Positions 1-5,916 of a stretch of DNA of 8,477 nt are shown here, in pieces (the first letter of the stretch is position 1; each line of letters begins with the position of its first letter). A program made the position numbers and the translations under genes. Source of the stretch: Candidatus Methanomethylophilaceae archaeon (GTDB lineage: Archaea; Thermoplasmatota; Thermoplasmata; Methanomassiliicoccales; Methanomethylophilaceae). The DNA is taken from positions 1 through 8,477 of the forward strand of contig JAEDJU010000049.1 in NCBI GenBank assembly GCA_016296195.1, given 5' to 3'. The notes under the pieces were generated by a model. The model was not told the origin of the DNA. It searched no databases and saw only the letters and a program-made list of their open reading frames with translations.

Positions 1-92
1 ACACGCCCCTCCAGATTCGGCAAATCCCTCAACTAACCTCCACTCAGAACAATAACAACGGATAATTAGGAAGGGATTGACAAGGGTTTGAA
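1..92. other. Left-edge stretch with no supportable gene
   Basis: I find no convincing coding frame, tRNA or repeat array here. The A/T-rich stretch at about 49-70 contains, on the minus strand, a TAATTA-type segment. It could be a TATA box for a minus-strand gene lying beyond the left edge, but there is nothing in the window to test this against. A short GATT/AATC inverted repeat at about 14-26 is too weak to call. Confidence 0.3.
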
Positions 93-121
93 GGGGTCGG
101 TCCGGAAAGGACCTTGACCCC
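93..121 (-). terminator. Hairpin after purH, probable transcript 3' end
   Basis: A strong inverted repeat lies 12 bases past the purH stop codon. GGGGTC (93-98) and GGTCC (99-103) pair with GGACC (109-113) and GACCCC (116-121). This gives 11 base pairs around a 5-base loop, with a 2-base bulge at 114-115. The position straight after the gene suggests a terminator or a 3'-end stabilising stem. On the minus strand the following bases are only moderately T-rich (TTCAAACCCTTG), so it is not a classic stem plus T-run terminator. The hairpin is seen directly; the role is inferred. Confidence 0.45.
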
Positions 122-133
122 GTTTAGAATCAT

Positions 134-1687
134 TCAGTGCCTGAAGACACGGCATCCGGTGAAGACCATGGCCATTCCGTGCTCGTTGGCGGCATCGATG
201 ACCTCCTGGTCCCTGATGCTTCCTCCGGGCTGGATGATGGCTGTGACGCCTGCGTTCGCGGCCTCGTCAACTCCGTCCCTGAAGGGGAAGAAGGCATCGG
301 ATGCCATGACGCAACCCTCGGTGGGCTCATTGGCCTTCATCGTTGCGATCTTTGCGGAATCGACACGGCTCATCTGACCTGCTCCGATTCCCACGGCACG
401 CTCTCCCCTGACGTACACAACGGCGTTGGAGGTGACGTGCTTGGCGAGCTTCCATGCGAACAGGAGAGAGTGGATCTCCTCCTCTGTGGGGGCCCTGTTG
501 GTAACAACCTTGAGGTTGGCGGGATCGATGACGACATCCTCATCGGTCTGGACGAGCATTCCTCCCTGGACCTTCTTCATCTTGTACTCCCTGTGCCTGT
601 ATGCGGGTCCGATGGGGGCGTTGGTCCTGAGGAGACGGATGTTCTTCTTGACCTCCATAATCTCGATGGCTCCCTCTTCGTATCCGGGGCAGATGACGGC
701 CTCCACGAAGTGCTGGGAGATCTCCTTGGCGACCTCGACGGTACAGTTCCTGTTGAGGCAGATGACACATCCGAACGCGGAGAGGGGGTCCACGTTGTAT
801 GCGGTCATGAACGCATCGTAGATGTTGTCATCGGATGCGAGTCCGCAGGGGTTGGTGTGCTTCATGACGACAGCGGTGGGCTTCTCGAAATCCATGCAGA
901 TGTCCAGGGCCTTGTCCAGATCCAGGATGTTGTTGTAGGAGAGCTGCTTTCCGTGGTCCAGGAGCTCCGCGTTGGCAACGGAGATTCCAGGTGTGAAGGG
1001 GTCCTTGTAGAATGCTGCCTTCTGGTTGGGGTTCTCACCGTATCTGAGGTCCTCGACCTTCTCCAGGGGGATGGGGAAGGATGCGGGGAATCCCTCGCAG
1101 AACCTGCCGTACATGCGGGATGCGATCATGGCATCGTAGTTGGCGGTGACGACGAAGGCCTCGGCCATGAGCTTCTGGTGGAGCTCGAGGCTGAGCTCCC
1201 CCTTGTCCTTCAGCTGTGCGAGGATCTCGGGGTACTGCTCGGGACCGGTGACGACGGCCACGGACTCGTAGTTCTTGGCGGCGGCACGGATCATGCTGGG
1301 TCCGCCGATGTCGATGTTCTCGACAATGTCCTCGAAGGAGACACCCTCCTTGAGCACTGTCTGCTTGAAGGGATAGAGGTTGATGACGACCATGTCGATG
1401 GGTTCGATCCCCTTCTCCTTGATGGCGGCCATGTGCTCGGGAACATCCCTGCGGGCGAGGATCCCTGCGTGCACCTTGGGATGGAGGGTCTTGACACGTC
1501 CGTCCAGCATCTCGGGGAATCCTGTGACATCGGAGACCTCGGTGACGGGGAGTCCGTTCTCTTTCAGAAGTTTGTATGTTCCACCGGTCGAGATGATCTC
1601 GACCCCGAGCGAGGAAAGCTCCTTGGCGAAATCCACGATTCCGCTCTTATCGGAGACACTGATAATTGCCCTTTTGATCTGTGACAG
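134..1687 (-). CDS. purH: Bifunctional AICAR transformylase / IMP cyclohydrolase
   Basis: Catalyses the last two steps of de novo purine synthesis in the cytoplasm: formylation of AICAR with 10-formyl-tetrahydrofolate, then ring closure to IMP. With the start used here it is 517 residues, the usual bacterial PurH length. The N-terminal cyclohydrolase (MGS-like) domain covers about 1-145, with SVSDK near residue 11, STGGT at about 34-38 and the GFPEMLDGRVKTLHPKVH block. The C-terminal transformylase domain carries DLRYGENPNQ, the catalytic pair K276-H277 in MKHTNPCG, DPLSAFG, and an FTGCRVFRH ending like the family's FTGMRHFRH. The start is taken as CTG at 1687: family similarity begins there (LSQIKRAIISVSDK against bacillus-type MTIKRALISVSDK), and a perfect AGGAGGT lies 6 bases upstream. 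The only in-frame ATG, at 1789, would add 34 residues unlike PurH and would place the TATA box inside the gene. Many archaea use PurP and PurO instead, so this bacterial-type enzyme may reflect old transfer. Confidence 0.96.
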   Translation of the reverse strand: MSQIKRAIISVSDKSGIVDFAKELSSLGVEIISTGGTYKLLKENGLPVTEVSDVTGFPEMLDGRVKTLHPKVHAGILARRDVPEHMAAIKEKGIEPIDMVVINLYPFKQTVLKEGVSFEDIVENIDIGGPSMIRAAAKNYESVAVVTGPEQYPEILAQLKDKGELSLELHQKLMAEAFVVTANYDAMIASRMYGRFCEGFPASFPIPLEKVEDLRYGENPNQKAAFYKDPFTPGISVANAELLDHGKQLSYNNILDLDKALDICMDFEKPTAVVMKHTNPCGLASDDNIYDAFMTAYNVDPLSAFGCVICLNRNCTVEVAKEISQHFVEAVICPGYEEGAIEIMEVKKNIRLLRTNAPIGPAYRHREYKMKKVQGGMLVQTDEDVVIDPANLKVVTNRAPTEEEIHSLLFAWKLAKHVTSNAVVYVRGERAVGIGAGQMSRVDSAKIATMKANEPTEGCVMASDAFFPFRDGVDEAANAGVTAIIQPGGSIRDQEVIDAANEHGMAMVFTGCRVFRH

Positions 1688-1693
1688 TTGTAT

Positions 1694-1700
1694 ACCTCCT
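1694..1700 (-). promoter_or_regulatory. purH ribosome-binding site, partly in a hairpin
   Basis: On the minus strand AGGAGGT is a full match to the anti-Shine-Dalgarno core and lies 6 bases before the CTG at 1687. It decides the purH start. The 17-base segment 1694-1710 can fold in two ways: CCTC with GAGG around a GTAA (GNRA-type) tetraloop, or ACCTC with GAGGT around 7 bases. Either fold would cover part or all of the site. The site and its spacing are seen; occlusion in vivo is inference. Confidence 0.75.
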
Positions 1701-1712
1701 CTTACGAGGTGC

Positions 1713-1728
1713 GCATACTCATGTATGC
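1713..1728. promoter_or_regulatory. GCATAC-N4-GTATGC palindrome in the purH leader
   Basis: A perfect 6-bp inverted repeat with a 4-base centre. It starts close to where the purH transcript should begin, about 25 bases past the TATA box at 1749-1757, and sits just 5' of the ribosome-binding-site hairpin. It could be an operator for a dimeric repressor or the first stem of a two-hairpin leader. No regulator is identified, and a 6-bp repeat alone is modest evidence. Confidence 0.4.
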
Positions 1729-1748
1729 ATCTTCCGAATCTACTACCA

Positions 1749-1757
1749 GTATATAAC
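1749..1757 (-). promoter_or_regulatory. TATA box of purH
   Basis: On the minus strand GTTATATAC matches the archaeal TATA-box pattern. With the usual spacing, transcription would start near 1728, leaving a leader of about 40 bases before the CTG start at 1687. Its position, inside the stretch that an ATG start at 1789 would have to translate, argues against that start. Confidence 0.6.
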
Positions 1758-1840
1758 CTAGTTCGACCTCCGTTGCGGAAACCATTCATTTTCCTACGGA
1801 TATCGCATTTTAATCAGTATTGAGATGTGTTTTCCCATCT

Positions 1841-1850
1841 GAAATATATC
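1841..1850 (+). promoter_or_regulatory. TATA box of the METTL5-like / csl4 operon
   Basis: GAAATATATC on the plus strand is a good archaeal TATA element. The expected transcription start is about 1870, so the transcript would carry a leader of some 20-25 bases before the ATG at 1896. It is divergent from, and about 90 bases away from, the purH TATA box. Confidence 0.6.
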
Positions 1851-1895
1851 ATACAACCCCAAGCGTCATATCGTACATGGGGATACGTCGTGACG

Positions 1896-2489
1896 ATGAG
1901 GAAGAAGGACCTGGAGATACGCCTGCAATCGGTACGCAACTTCGAGAACCCCGATCCTGCCCTGGAGCAGTACATGACGCCTGCGACGATGGCCGCGGAC
2001 ATACTATTCGATGCGTACAGGGCCGGTGATGTCGAGGGGATGAAGGTCCTGGACCTCGGATGCGGAACTGGTATGTTCTCCATCGGCGCTTGGATGCTCG
2101 GAGCGGGCATGGTGAGGGGATACGACATCTCCGATTCCGCACTGTCCGTGGCCAGGAGGAACGCCTCGGACATGGGAGCCGAGGTGGAGTTCCTGAAGAG
2201 CAGGATAGAGGACGTGGATGAGGGTGCGGACACGGTGTTCATGAATCCCCCGTTCGGCTGCCAGAACAGGAACGCCGACCGTCCGTTCCTGAGGAAGGCC
2301 ATGGAGATATCCGAATGCGTGTACTCCATCCACATGGCGGACACGGTGGACTTCGTGAGAGGATTCTGCGAGGAATCTGGGAGGTCTGTTGTTTCCTCTA
2401 AAATCTATAAGTACGAAATCCCGCATACATTTTCATTCCATACGAAGACGAAGAAGACGGTTGACGTCGCGGTCGTCAACATAAGGTGA
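1896..2489 (+). CDS. METTL5-like N6-adenine rRNA methyltransferase
   Basis: A class I SAM-dependent methyltransferase of 197 residues. The SAM-binding motif DLGCGTG is at 53-59, with an acidic residue in GYDIS after it, and the adenine-N6 catalytic motif NPPF is at 117-120. The C-terminal half, with YSIH, a HTFSFH segment and KKTVDVAVV, matches the pattern of METTL5, the enzyme that makes m6A in small-subunit rRNA. The RNA target is therefore probably 16S rRNA; METTL5 proteins work with a Trm112 partner, which is not encoded here. The ATG at 1896 is chosen because METTL5-type similarity begins exactly there (MRKKDLEIRLQ...). An upstream in-frame ATG at 1827 would put the TATA box at 1841-1850 inside the gene. 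A GTG at 1890, 6 bases behind a weak GGGGA, is a possible alternative. It is the first gene of a three-gene plus-strand operon, 6 bases before csl4. Confidence 0.9.
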   Translation: MRKKDLEIRLQSVRNFENPDPALEQYMTPATMAADILFDAYRAGDVEGMKVLDLGCGTGMFSIGAWMLGAGMVRGYDISDSALSVARRNASDMGAEVEFLKSRIEDVDEGADTVFMNPPFGCQNRNADRPFLRKAMEISECVYSIHMADTVDFVRGFCEESGRSVVSSKIYKYEIPHTFSFHTKTKKTVDVAVVNIR

Positions 2490-2495
2490 TTCACA

Positions 2496-3056
2496 ATGGC
2501 AGATTCTGATTTGGTTTTCCCGGGAGATGAGGTCGCAGTTGAGGAGGAGTACATCGCATCCGACGGGACTTTCGCCGAGAACGGCGTCATATATGCATCG
2601 CAGATCGGTGTCCTCGAGTTGGACGACGACAACTGCGTGGCCAGGGTCATCTCCCCCAACCCCCCCAACATCCTCGCAGTGGGCGACATCGTCTACGCAG
2701 TGGTCGCCGACATCAGGAACACGATGGCCACCGCGGATGTCGTCGGAAAGGACGGAGTGGACAGGACCCTCGGAGGAGAGACGTACGCCACCATCCACGT
2801 CTCCAAGATCTCCCAGGGATACACCGACGATGTGTCCAAGGAGCTCAGGAAAGGGGACTTCATCAGGGCAAAGGTCACAGGCATCAAACCCTCCCTCCAG
2901 CTCACCACCAAGGACAACCACCTCGGAGTCATCAGGTCCCTCTGCAGCAAGTGCAAGAGCGAGATGGTGAAGAAGGGAACCGGACTCTTCTGTCCCGAGT
3001 GCAAGTACAGCGTCCCCAGGAAACTCGCCGACGATTACGGCGACGTCAAGATCTGA
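2496..3056 (+). CDS. csl4: Exosome complex RNA-binding cap subunit Csl4
   Basis: Csl4 is one of the cap proteins that sit on the Rrp41-Rrp42 ring of the archaeal exosome and guide RNA into it for 3'-5' degradation or tailing; it also recruits DnaG. The 186-residue protein has the expected order: an N-terminal domain with the conserved FPGDEVAVEEEY start (about 1-55), an S1 RNA-binding domain (about 63-140, including GDIVYAVV and GDFIRAKV), and a C-terminal zinc ribbon with C150, C153, C166 and C169. Full length matches archaeal Csl4. The start has an AGGTGAT site (2484-2490) that overlaps the stop codon of the upstream methyltransferase and lies 5 bases before ATG, so the two genes are probably translationally linked. 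The gene contains a C5-AA-C7 tract at about 2653-2666. Confidence 0.95.
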   Translation: MADSDLVFPGDEVAVEEEYIASDGTFAENGVIYASQIGVLELDDDNCVARVISPNPPNILAVGDIVYAVVADIRNTMATADVVGKDGVDRTLGGETYATIHVSKISQGYTDDVSKELRKGDFIRAKVTGIKPSLQLTTKDNHLGVIRSLCSKCKSEMVKKGTGLFCPECKYSVPRKLADDYGDVKI

Positions 3057-3067
3057 GCGTGCGCTCG

Positions 3068-3691
3068 ATGAAGTTAGTCTCCCTGATGTCCAACGGCATC
3101 GACTCCCCGGTCGCATCCTACAGGATGAGCCTCATGGGTGCCGATGTCATCCTTCTGCACATGGACAACCGTCCCTACACGGATGACCGCAGTGTGGAGA
3201 ACGTGAAGGCCATCGCCGAACGTCTCAGAGAGGTCACAGGAAAGGAGTTCCCACTCTACATGGCACCCCACGGTGACAATCAGAGGGAGATCTCCGAGAA
3301 CTGCGACAGGAGCTACCAGTGCGTCATGTGCAAACGCGTCATGCAGCGCACGGCGAGGGAACTGGCGAAGATTCTTGGTGCTGACGCCATCGTCATGGGC
3401 GATTCCCTCGGCCAAGTGGCATCGCAGACTCTGAGGAACATCGTGTCCGAGAACATCGGATTGGATTTTCCGGTCATAAGGCCCCTCATAGGCATGGACA
3501 AGCTCGAGATAGAGGCCATCGCCAAAGAGATCGGAACCTACGACATATCGATCAGGCCCACCGACGGATGCACCATAGTGCCCGTGGGACCGATCACCAA
3601 CGCGGATCCGGAGAAGGTGGCGAGGTTCGGCGAGAAGATAGACGTCGATGCCATCGCCAGAAGGTCGGCCGAGGCCGCCCACCTGATCTGA
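3068..3691 (+). CDS. ThiI-like PP-loop sulfurtransferase lacking a THUMP domain
   Basis: A 207-residue protein matching only the PP-loop (AANH) domain of ThiI, which adenylates U8 of tRNA and replaces its oxygen by sulfur to give 4-thiouridine. The ATP-binding loop is at 8-13 and reads SNGIDS, where the family has SGGxDS, followed by PVASY. The ThiI signature GDSLGQVASQTL is at 111-122. Three cysteines fit those of archaeal ThiI (C-x2-C plus one more, reported to bind an Fe-S cluster): C85 and C88 in CVMC, and C168 in DGCTIVPV. The N-terminal ferredoxin-like and THUMP tRNA-binding domains of full ThiI are absent, as is a rhodanese domain. tRNA would need a separate binding partner, or the substrate may differ. 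ATG 3068 is chosen because similarity starts there; GTG 3059 is possible. No clear ribosome-binding site is visible. It lies 11 bases after csl4. Confidence 0.85.
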   Translation: MKLVSLMSNGIDSPVASYRMSLMGADVILLHMDNRPYTDDRSVENVKAIAERLREVTGKEFPLYMAPHGDNQREISENCDRSYQCVMCKRVMQRTARELAKILGADAIVMGDSLGQVASQTLRNIVSENIGLDFPVIRPLIGMDKLEIEAIAKEIGTYDISIRPTDGCTIVPVGPITNADPEKVARFGEKIDVDAIARRSAEAAHLI

Positions 3692-3714
3692 AAACCCCTT
3701 TCCACCTTCTAATA

Positions 3715-3987
3715 TCAGTAATAGGGCCTTCTGGAGTAGAAGGCGGGACAGGAGTCAATATCCTCCTTGTCGTACAGCATGTCCATGGAAACATTGGAGA
3801 TGTAGGACATCTGGATACGGGAGATGTACAGGAAGTTGTCCCCGATCGGGATCTTCAGATCGGATTCCTTCGGGCCCTTAACGGAAGTGGGCACGAGTGC
3901 GGGACCCATGCATGCTGTGCAGATACGGTAGTCCCTTCCCTCGGACATGATCATCTTCTTGACATCCTCGTCAACGGTTATCTCCAT
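3715..3987 (-). CDS. Small unrecognised protein with a CxxC motif
   Basis: I do not recognise this 90-residue protein and give no function. It has a C-x2-C (C23, C26, in RICTACMGP), a third cysteine at 80, a PKESD segment at 39-43, an IGDNFLYISRIQ stretch that looks like a structured core, and an aromatic and basic tail (FYSRRPYY). There is no signal peptide or membrane segment. The cysteines could bind metal, but one pair plus a distant single cysteine is not diagnostic. The start is uncertain. ATG 4029 (104 residues) overlaps the helicase stop as ATGA, suggesting translational coupling. ATG 3987 has a TATA-like ATTATCTATC 25 bases upstream, which would give an own, nearly leaderless transcript, and its MEITVDED start looks more like a natural N-terminus. 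I list the shorter form. It is the last gene of the minus-strand cluster. Confidence 0.65.
   Translation of the reverse strand: MEITVDEDVKKMIMSEGRDYRICTACMGPALVPTSVKGPKESDLKIPIGDNFLYISRIQMSYISNVSMDMLYDKEDIDSCPAFYSRRPYY
3726..3744. terminator. Perfect 7-bp hairpin between convergent gene ends
   Basis: GCCTTCT (3726-3732) and AGAAGGC (3738-3744) pair perfectly around 5 bases. The hairpin lies 34 bases past the stop of the ThiI-like gene on the plus strand and inside the last codons of the small minus-strand gene. Neither side has a long T-run right after it. It could mark or protect the 3' end of the plus-strand transcript, but it may simply follow from the coding sequence. Role inferred. Confidence 0.25.
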
Positions 3988-4006
3988 GATGCCCGGAATA
4001 CAGAGG

Positions 4007-4017
4007 GATAGATAATC
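4007..4017 (-). promoter_or_regulatory. Possible internal TATA box for the small CxxC gene
   Basis: GATTATCTATC-type sequence on the minus strand lies at the distance from ATG 3987 (about 25 bases) expected for a leaderless transcript. The match is imperfect and it sits next to the end of the helicase gene, so chance is a real alternative. Confidence 0.25.
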
Positions 4018-4025
4018 ATGATGCC

Positions 4026-5912
4026 TCATCGGAGACGGTGATCGGAAGATTCCAGGAACAGGGACACCGCCCCGGGCACATCCCTCGACAGGATCGCCGG
4101 AAGGTCCTTCAGACCTGCCACCCTGCGGTCCATGATGACGGCGACACCCCTGTCCGTCTCCGACCTGATCAGTCTTCCGATGGCCTGCCTCATCTTGCGG
4201 ACCGTCGGGATCGTGGTCGTGTACCTCATACCGTCACCGAAACGGATGTCGTAATACCTCTTCAGGGCACGCAGTTTGGCGGTCGGCTTGGGGTACGGTA
4301 TCCCGATCAGTATCGCGAGTTCCAGGGCCCTGTCCGGGAAATCCAGGCCCTCGCTGATCCTTCCGCCGGTGACACAGAACAGGACGGATCCCTCGGATGA
4401 CCTGAAGTTCTCGAAGACGTCCATCAGATCGGACTGTCCCATGCCCCTCTCCTCGTAGTAGACATCACGGCCGAGAGCGGACACCAATCCGTCGTCGACC
4501 ATCCTGTCCATGAACTGATAGGATGGGAAGAACACCGCCGTGTTGACCCTGACCGAGTTCACCGTGGACACGACGAGGTCGAAGAGCCTGTCGTAGTTCT
4601 CCTTGACCGACCTCTCCTCGTACTTCATGGACACCGTGTCGGTATACAGGGTCAGGAGGTTCTCCTCGGGGAACACGCAACCGAGGTTCATCGTGTTCAC
4701 TCTGTCGAGACCTATCTCCGAGATATAGGAATCCAAGGGCTCCAGGGTCCCGGACATGTGTATGGATGAGAAACATCCGTTCAACGGGTCGGATGCACCC
4801 TGCGGATCCATGCAGTAGGATTGGAACTTGGGATTGTCTCCGCCGAGGACGAGACGGACATACATTTCCTCGTCACCGTTGATCCAATACTGTAAGAAAC
4901 GGGACATCGAACCTATGTACGTGCGGGGGAGCTTACGGCGCTGCTTCTTCCTCTCCGCGATCCCGTCGCCGATCTCCTCCATGGCCTTCAGGATCCTCCC
5001 GATGGTGACGCTCGTCACACCGAGACGGTCCATGAGCTCCTCCTCAAGGAAGTATGGCGGGAGCATGCCGTCCTCGTCGATCAGATACTCCTTCACGGCG
5101 CCATCCAGGATCTCCCTGAGGACAGAGGCGATATCGATGACGGTGAGGCCTTCATGGACCATCGGATTGCCGTTGTCGGTGGCCTCCTTCTCGGTGAGCT
5201 CCATGGCCCTTGCGCTGTACTCGAAGGTCTGCACCTCACGGAGGTAGTCCGGGAGATTGTGGGCCTCGTCGATTATCATCACCGTCTTCGACAGAGGAAC
5301 CCCGATCCACTGTATGAAGCGGTCGAGGACCTGGGGCATGAACACGAACGGATATGGGACGGCGATGATGTCCGCCTTGGGCATGGCGTACTTCAGAAGC
5401 TCGTAGGGACACAGGCCGGCATCCTCGCACATGCGGGCGAACTCCTCCGGCTCCGGATGACGGGTGCGGATGAGGTCCACCCACTGATCGATATCTGCGG
5501 ATTCTATCCTCTCATAGAACTTGCAGTGACACCCGCTATCACCGTCTCTGCGTTTGTACTCCGAGCAGAGTTTGGATATCTCCTCGGAAGTACCCGAGGC
5601 GAGATCGGGATCATCCCTCATCATGGGGCATGTGGAGGCCGAACGGCCCTGGATGCCCACACACAGAACGTCCGCCTTCAACGCTGCGGACTCGCGTATG
5701 ACCTGTTTCTGCTGTGATTTGGTCCTCGTGAGATAAAGGACCTTCATCCCACGGTCCATGGTGAAGCCGAGGACCCCGCACAGGGAGGTTATGGTCTTCC
5801 CCGTACCGGTCCCGGCCTCTATGACCGCACATCTCCTGTCACGGACCGTCCGGTCGATGAACTCTATGAGCTCCCTCTGACCGGGACGGTACGTGTATGG
5901 AAACGGGTCCAT
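4026..5912 (-). CDS. XPD/Rad3-family iron-sulfur DNA helicase
   Basis: A superfamily 2, 5'-3' DNA helicase of 628 residues, the archaeal relative of TFIIH subunit XPD, acting on DNA damage, bubbles or R-loops in the nucleoid. Motifs in order: YRPGQRELI Q-like start (8-16), Walker A AGTGTGKT (33-40), iron-sulfur region with C95, C116, C128 or C130, and C168 (in GLCPYE), DEAH box (215-218), SGTL motif III (387-390), GGRISEGLDF motif V (516-525) and QAIGRLIRSETDRG motif VI (576-589). The region between the DEAH box and motif III (about 230-385) should hold the Arch domain. The CHC pair at 128-130 leaves open which cysteine binds the cluster. All catalytic motifs are intact. ATG 5912 is chosen because XPD-like sequence (DPFPYTYRPGQ) begins there. 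A longer frame to 6005 would overlap the upstream gene and reads as low-complexity shadow sequence. It follows the DUF6015-like gene by 4 bases. Confidence 0.93.
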   Translation of the reverse strand: MDPFPYTYRPGQRELIEFIDRTVRDRRCAVIEAGTGTGKTITSLCGVLGFTMDRGMKVLYLTRTKSQQKQVIRESAALKADVLCVGIQGRSASTCPMMRDDPDLASGTSEEISKLCSEYKRRDGDSGCHCKFYERIESADIDQWVDLIRTRHPEPEEFARMCEDAGLCPYELLKYAMPKADIIAVPYPFVFMPQVLDRFIQWIGVPLSKTVMIIDEAHNLPDYLREVQTFEYSARAMELTEKEATDNGNPMVHEGLTVIDIASVLREILDGAVKEYLIDEDGMLPPYFLEEELMDRLGVTSVTIGRILKAMEEIGDGIAERKKQRRKLPRTYIGSMSRFLQYWINGDEEMYVRLVLGGDNPKFQSYCMDPQGASDPLNGCFSSIHMSGTLEPLDSYISEIGLDRVNTMNLGCVFPEENLLTLYTDTVSMKYEERSVKENYDRLFDLVVSTVNSVRVNTAVFFPSYQFMDRMVDDGLVSALGRDVYYEERGMGQSDLMDVFENFRSSEGSVLFCVTGGRISEGLDFPDRALELAILIGIPYPKPTAKLRALKRYYDIRFGDGMRYTTTIPTVRKMRQAIGRLIRSETDRGVAVIMDRRVAGLKDLPAILSRDVPGAVSLFLESSDHRLR

Positions 5913-5916
5913 CGGT

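Noticed and set aside
1..60. A tRNA or other RNA gene at the left edge
   Set aside because: No cloverleaf, T-arm consensus or CCA end can be fitted on either strand; box C and D motifs are also not paired.
137..1684. A 515-codon open frame on the plus strand, antisense to nearly all of purH
   Set aside because: Its protein is low-complexity (many G, D, V, L) with no motif, and it is explained by the codon bias of purH. PurH matches its family along its full length.
1688..1789. A 34-residue N-terminal extension of PurH from ATG 1789
   Set aside because: It has no PurH similarity and contains the TATA box, the palindrome and the ribosome-binding site, so it is better read as promoter and leader.
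1827..1895. A 23-residue N-terminal extension of the METTL5-like protein from ATG 1827
   Set aside because: The TATA box at 1841-1850 lies inside it, and family similarity starts at ATG 1896.
3055..3066. Short palindrome GAGCG-TG-CGCTC between csl4 and the ThiI-like gene
   Set aside because: The arms are only 5 bases with a 2-base centre, too short and tight for a convincing operator or hairpin.
2951..3067. A 39-residue N-terminal extension of the ThiI-like protein inside csl4
   Set aside because: It is arginine- and glutamine-rich shadow sequence over the Csl4 zinc ribbon; ThiI similarity starts at ATG 3068. It does not supply the missing THUMP domain.
3692..3714. Bidirectional T-run terminator in the convergent gap
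   Set aside because: Only runs of 3 to 4 T are present on each strand; termination probably occurs nearby but no clear site can be named.
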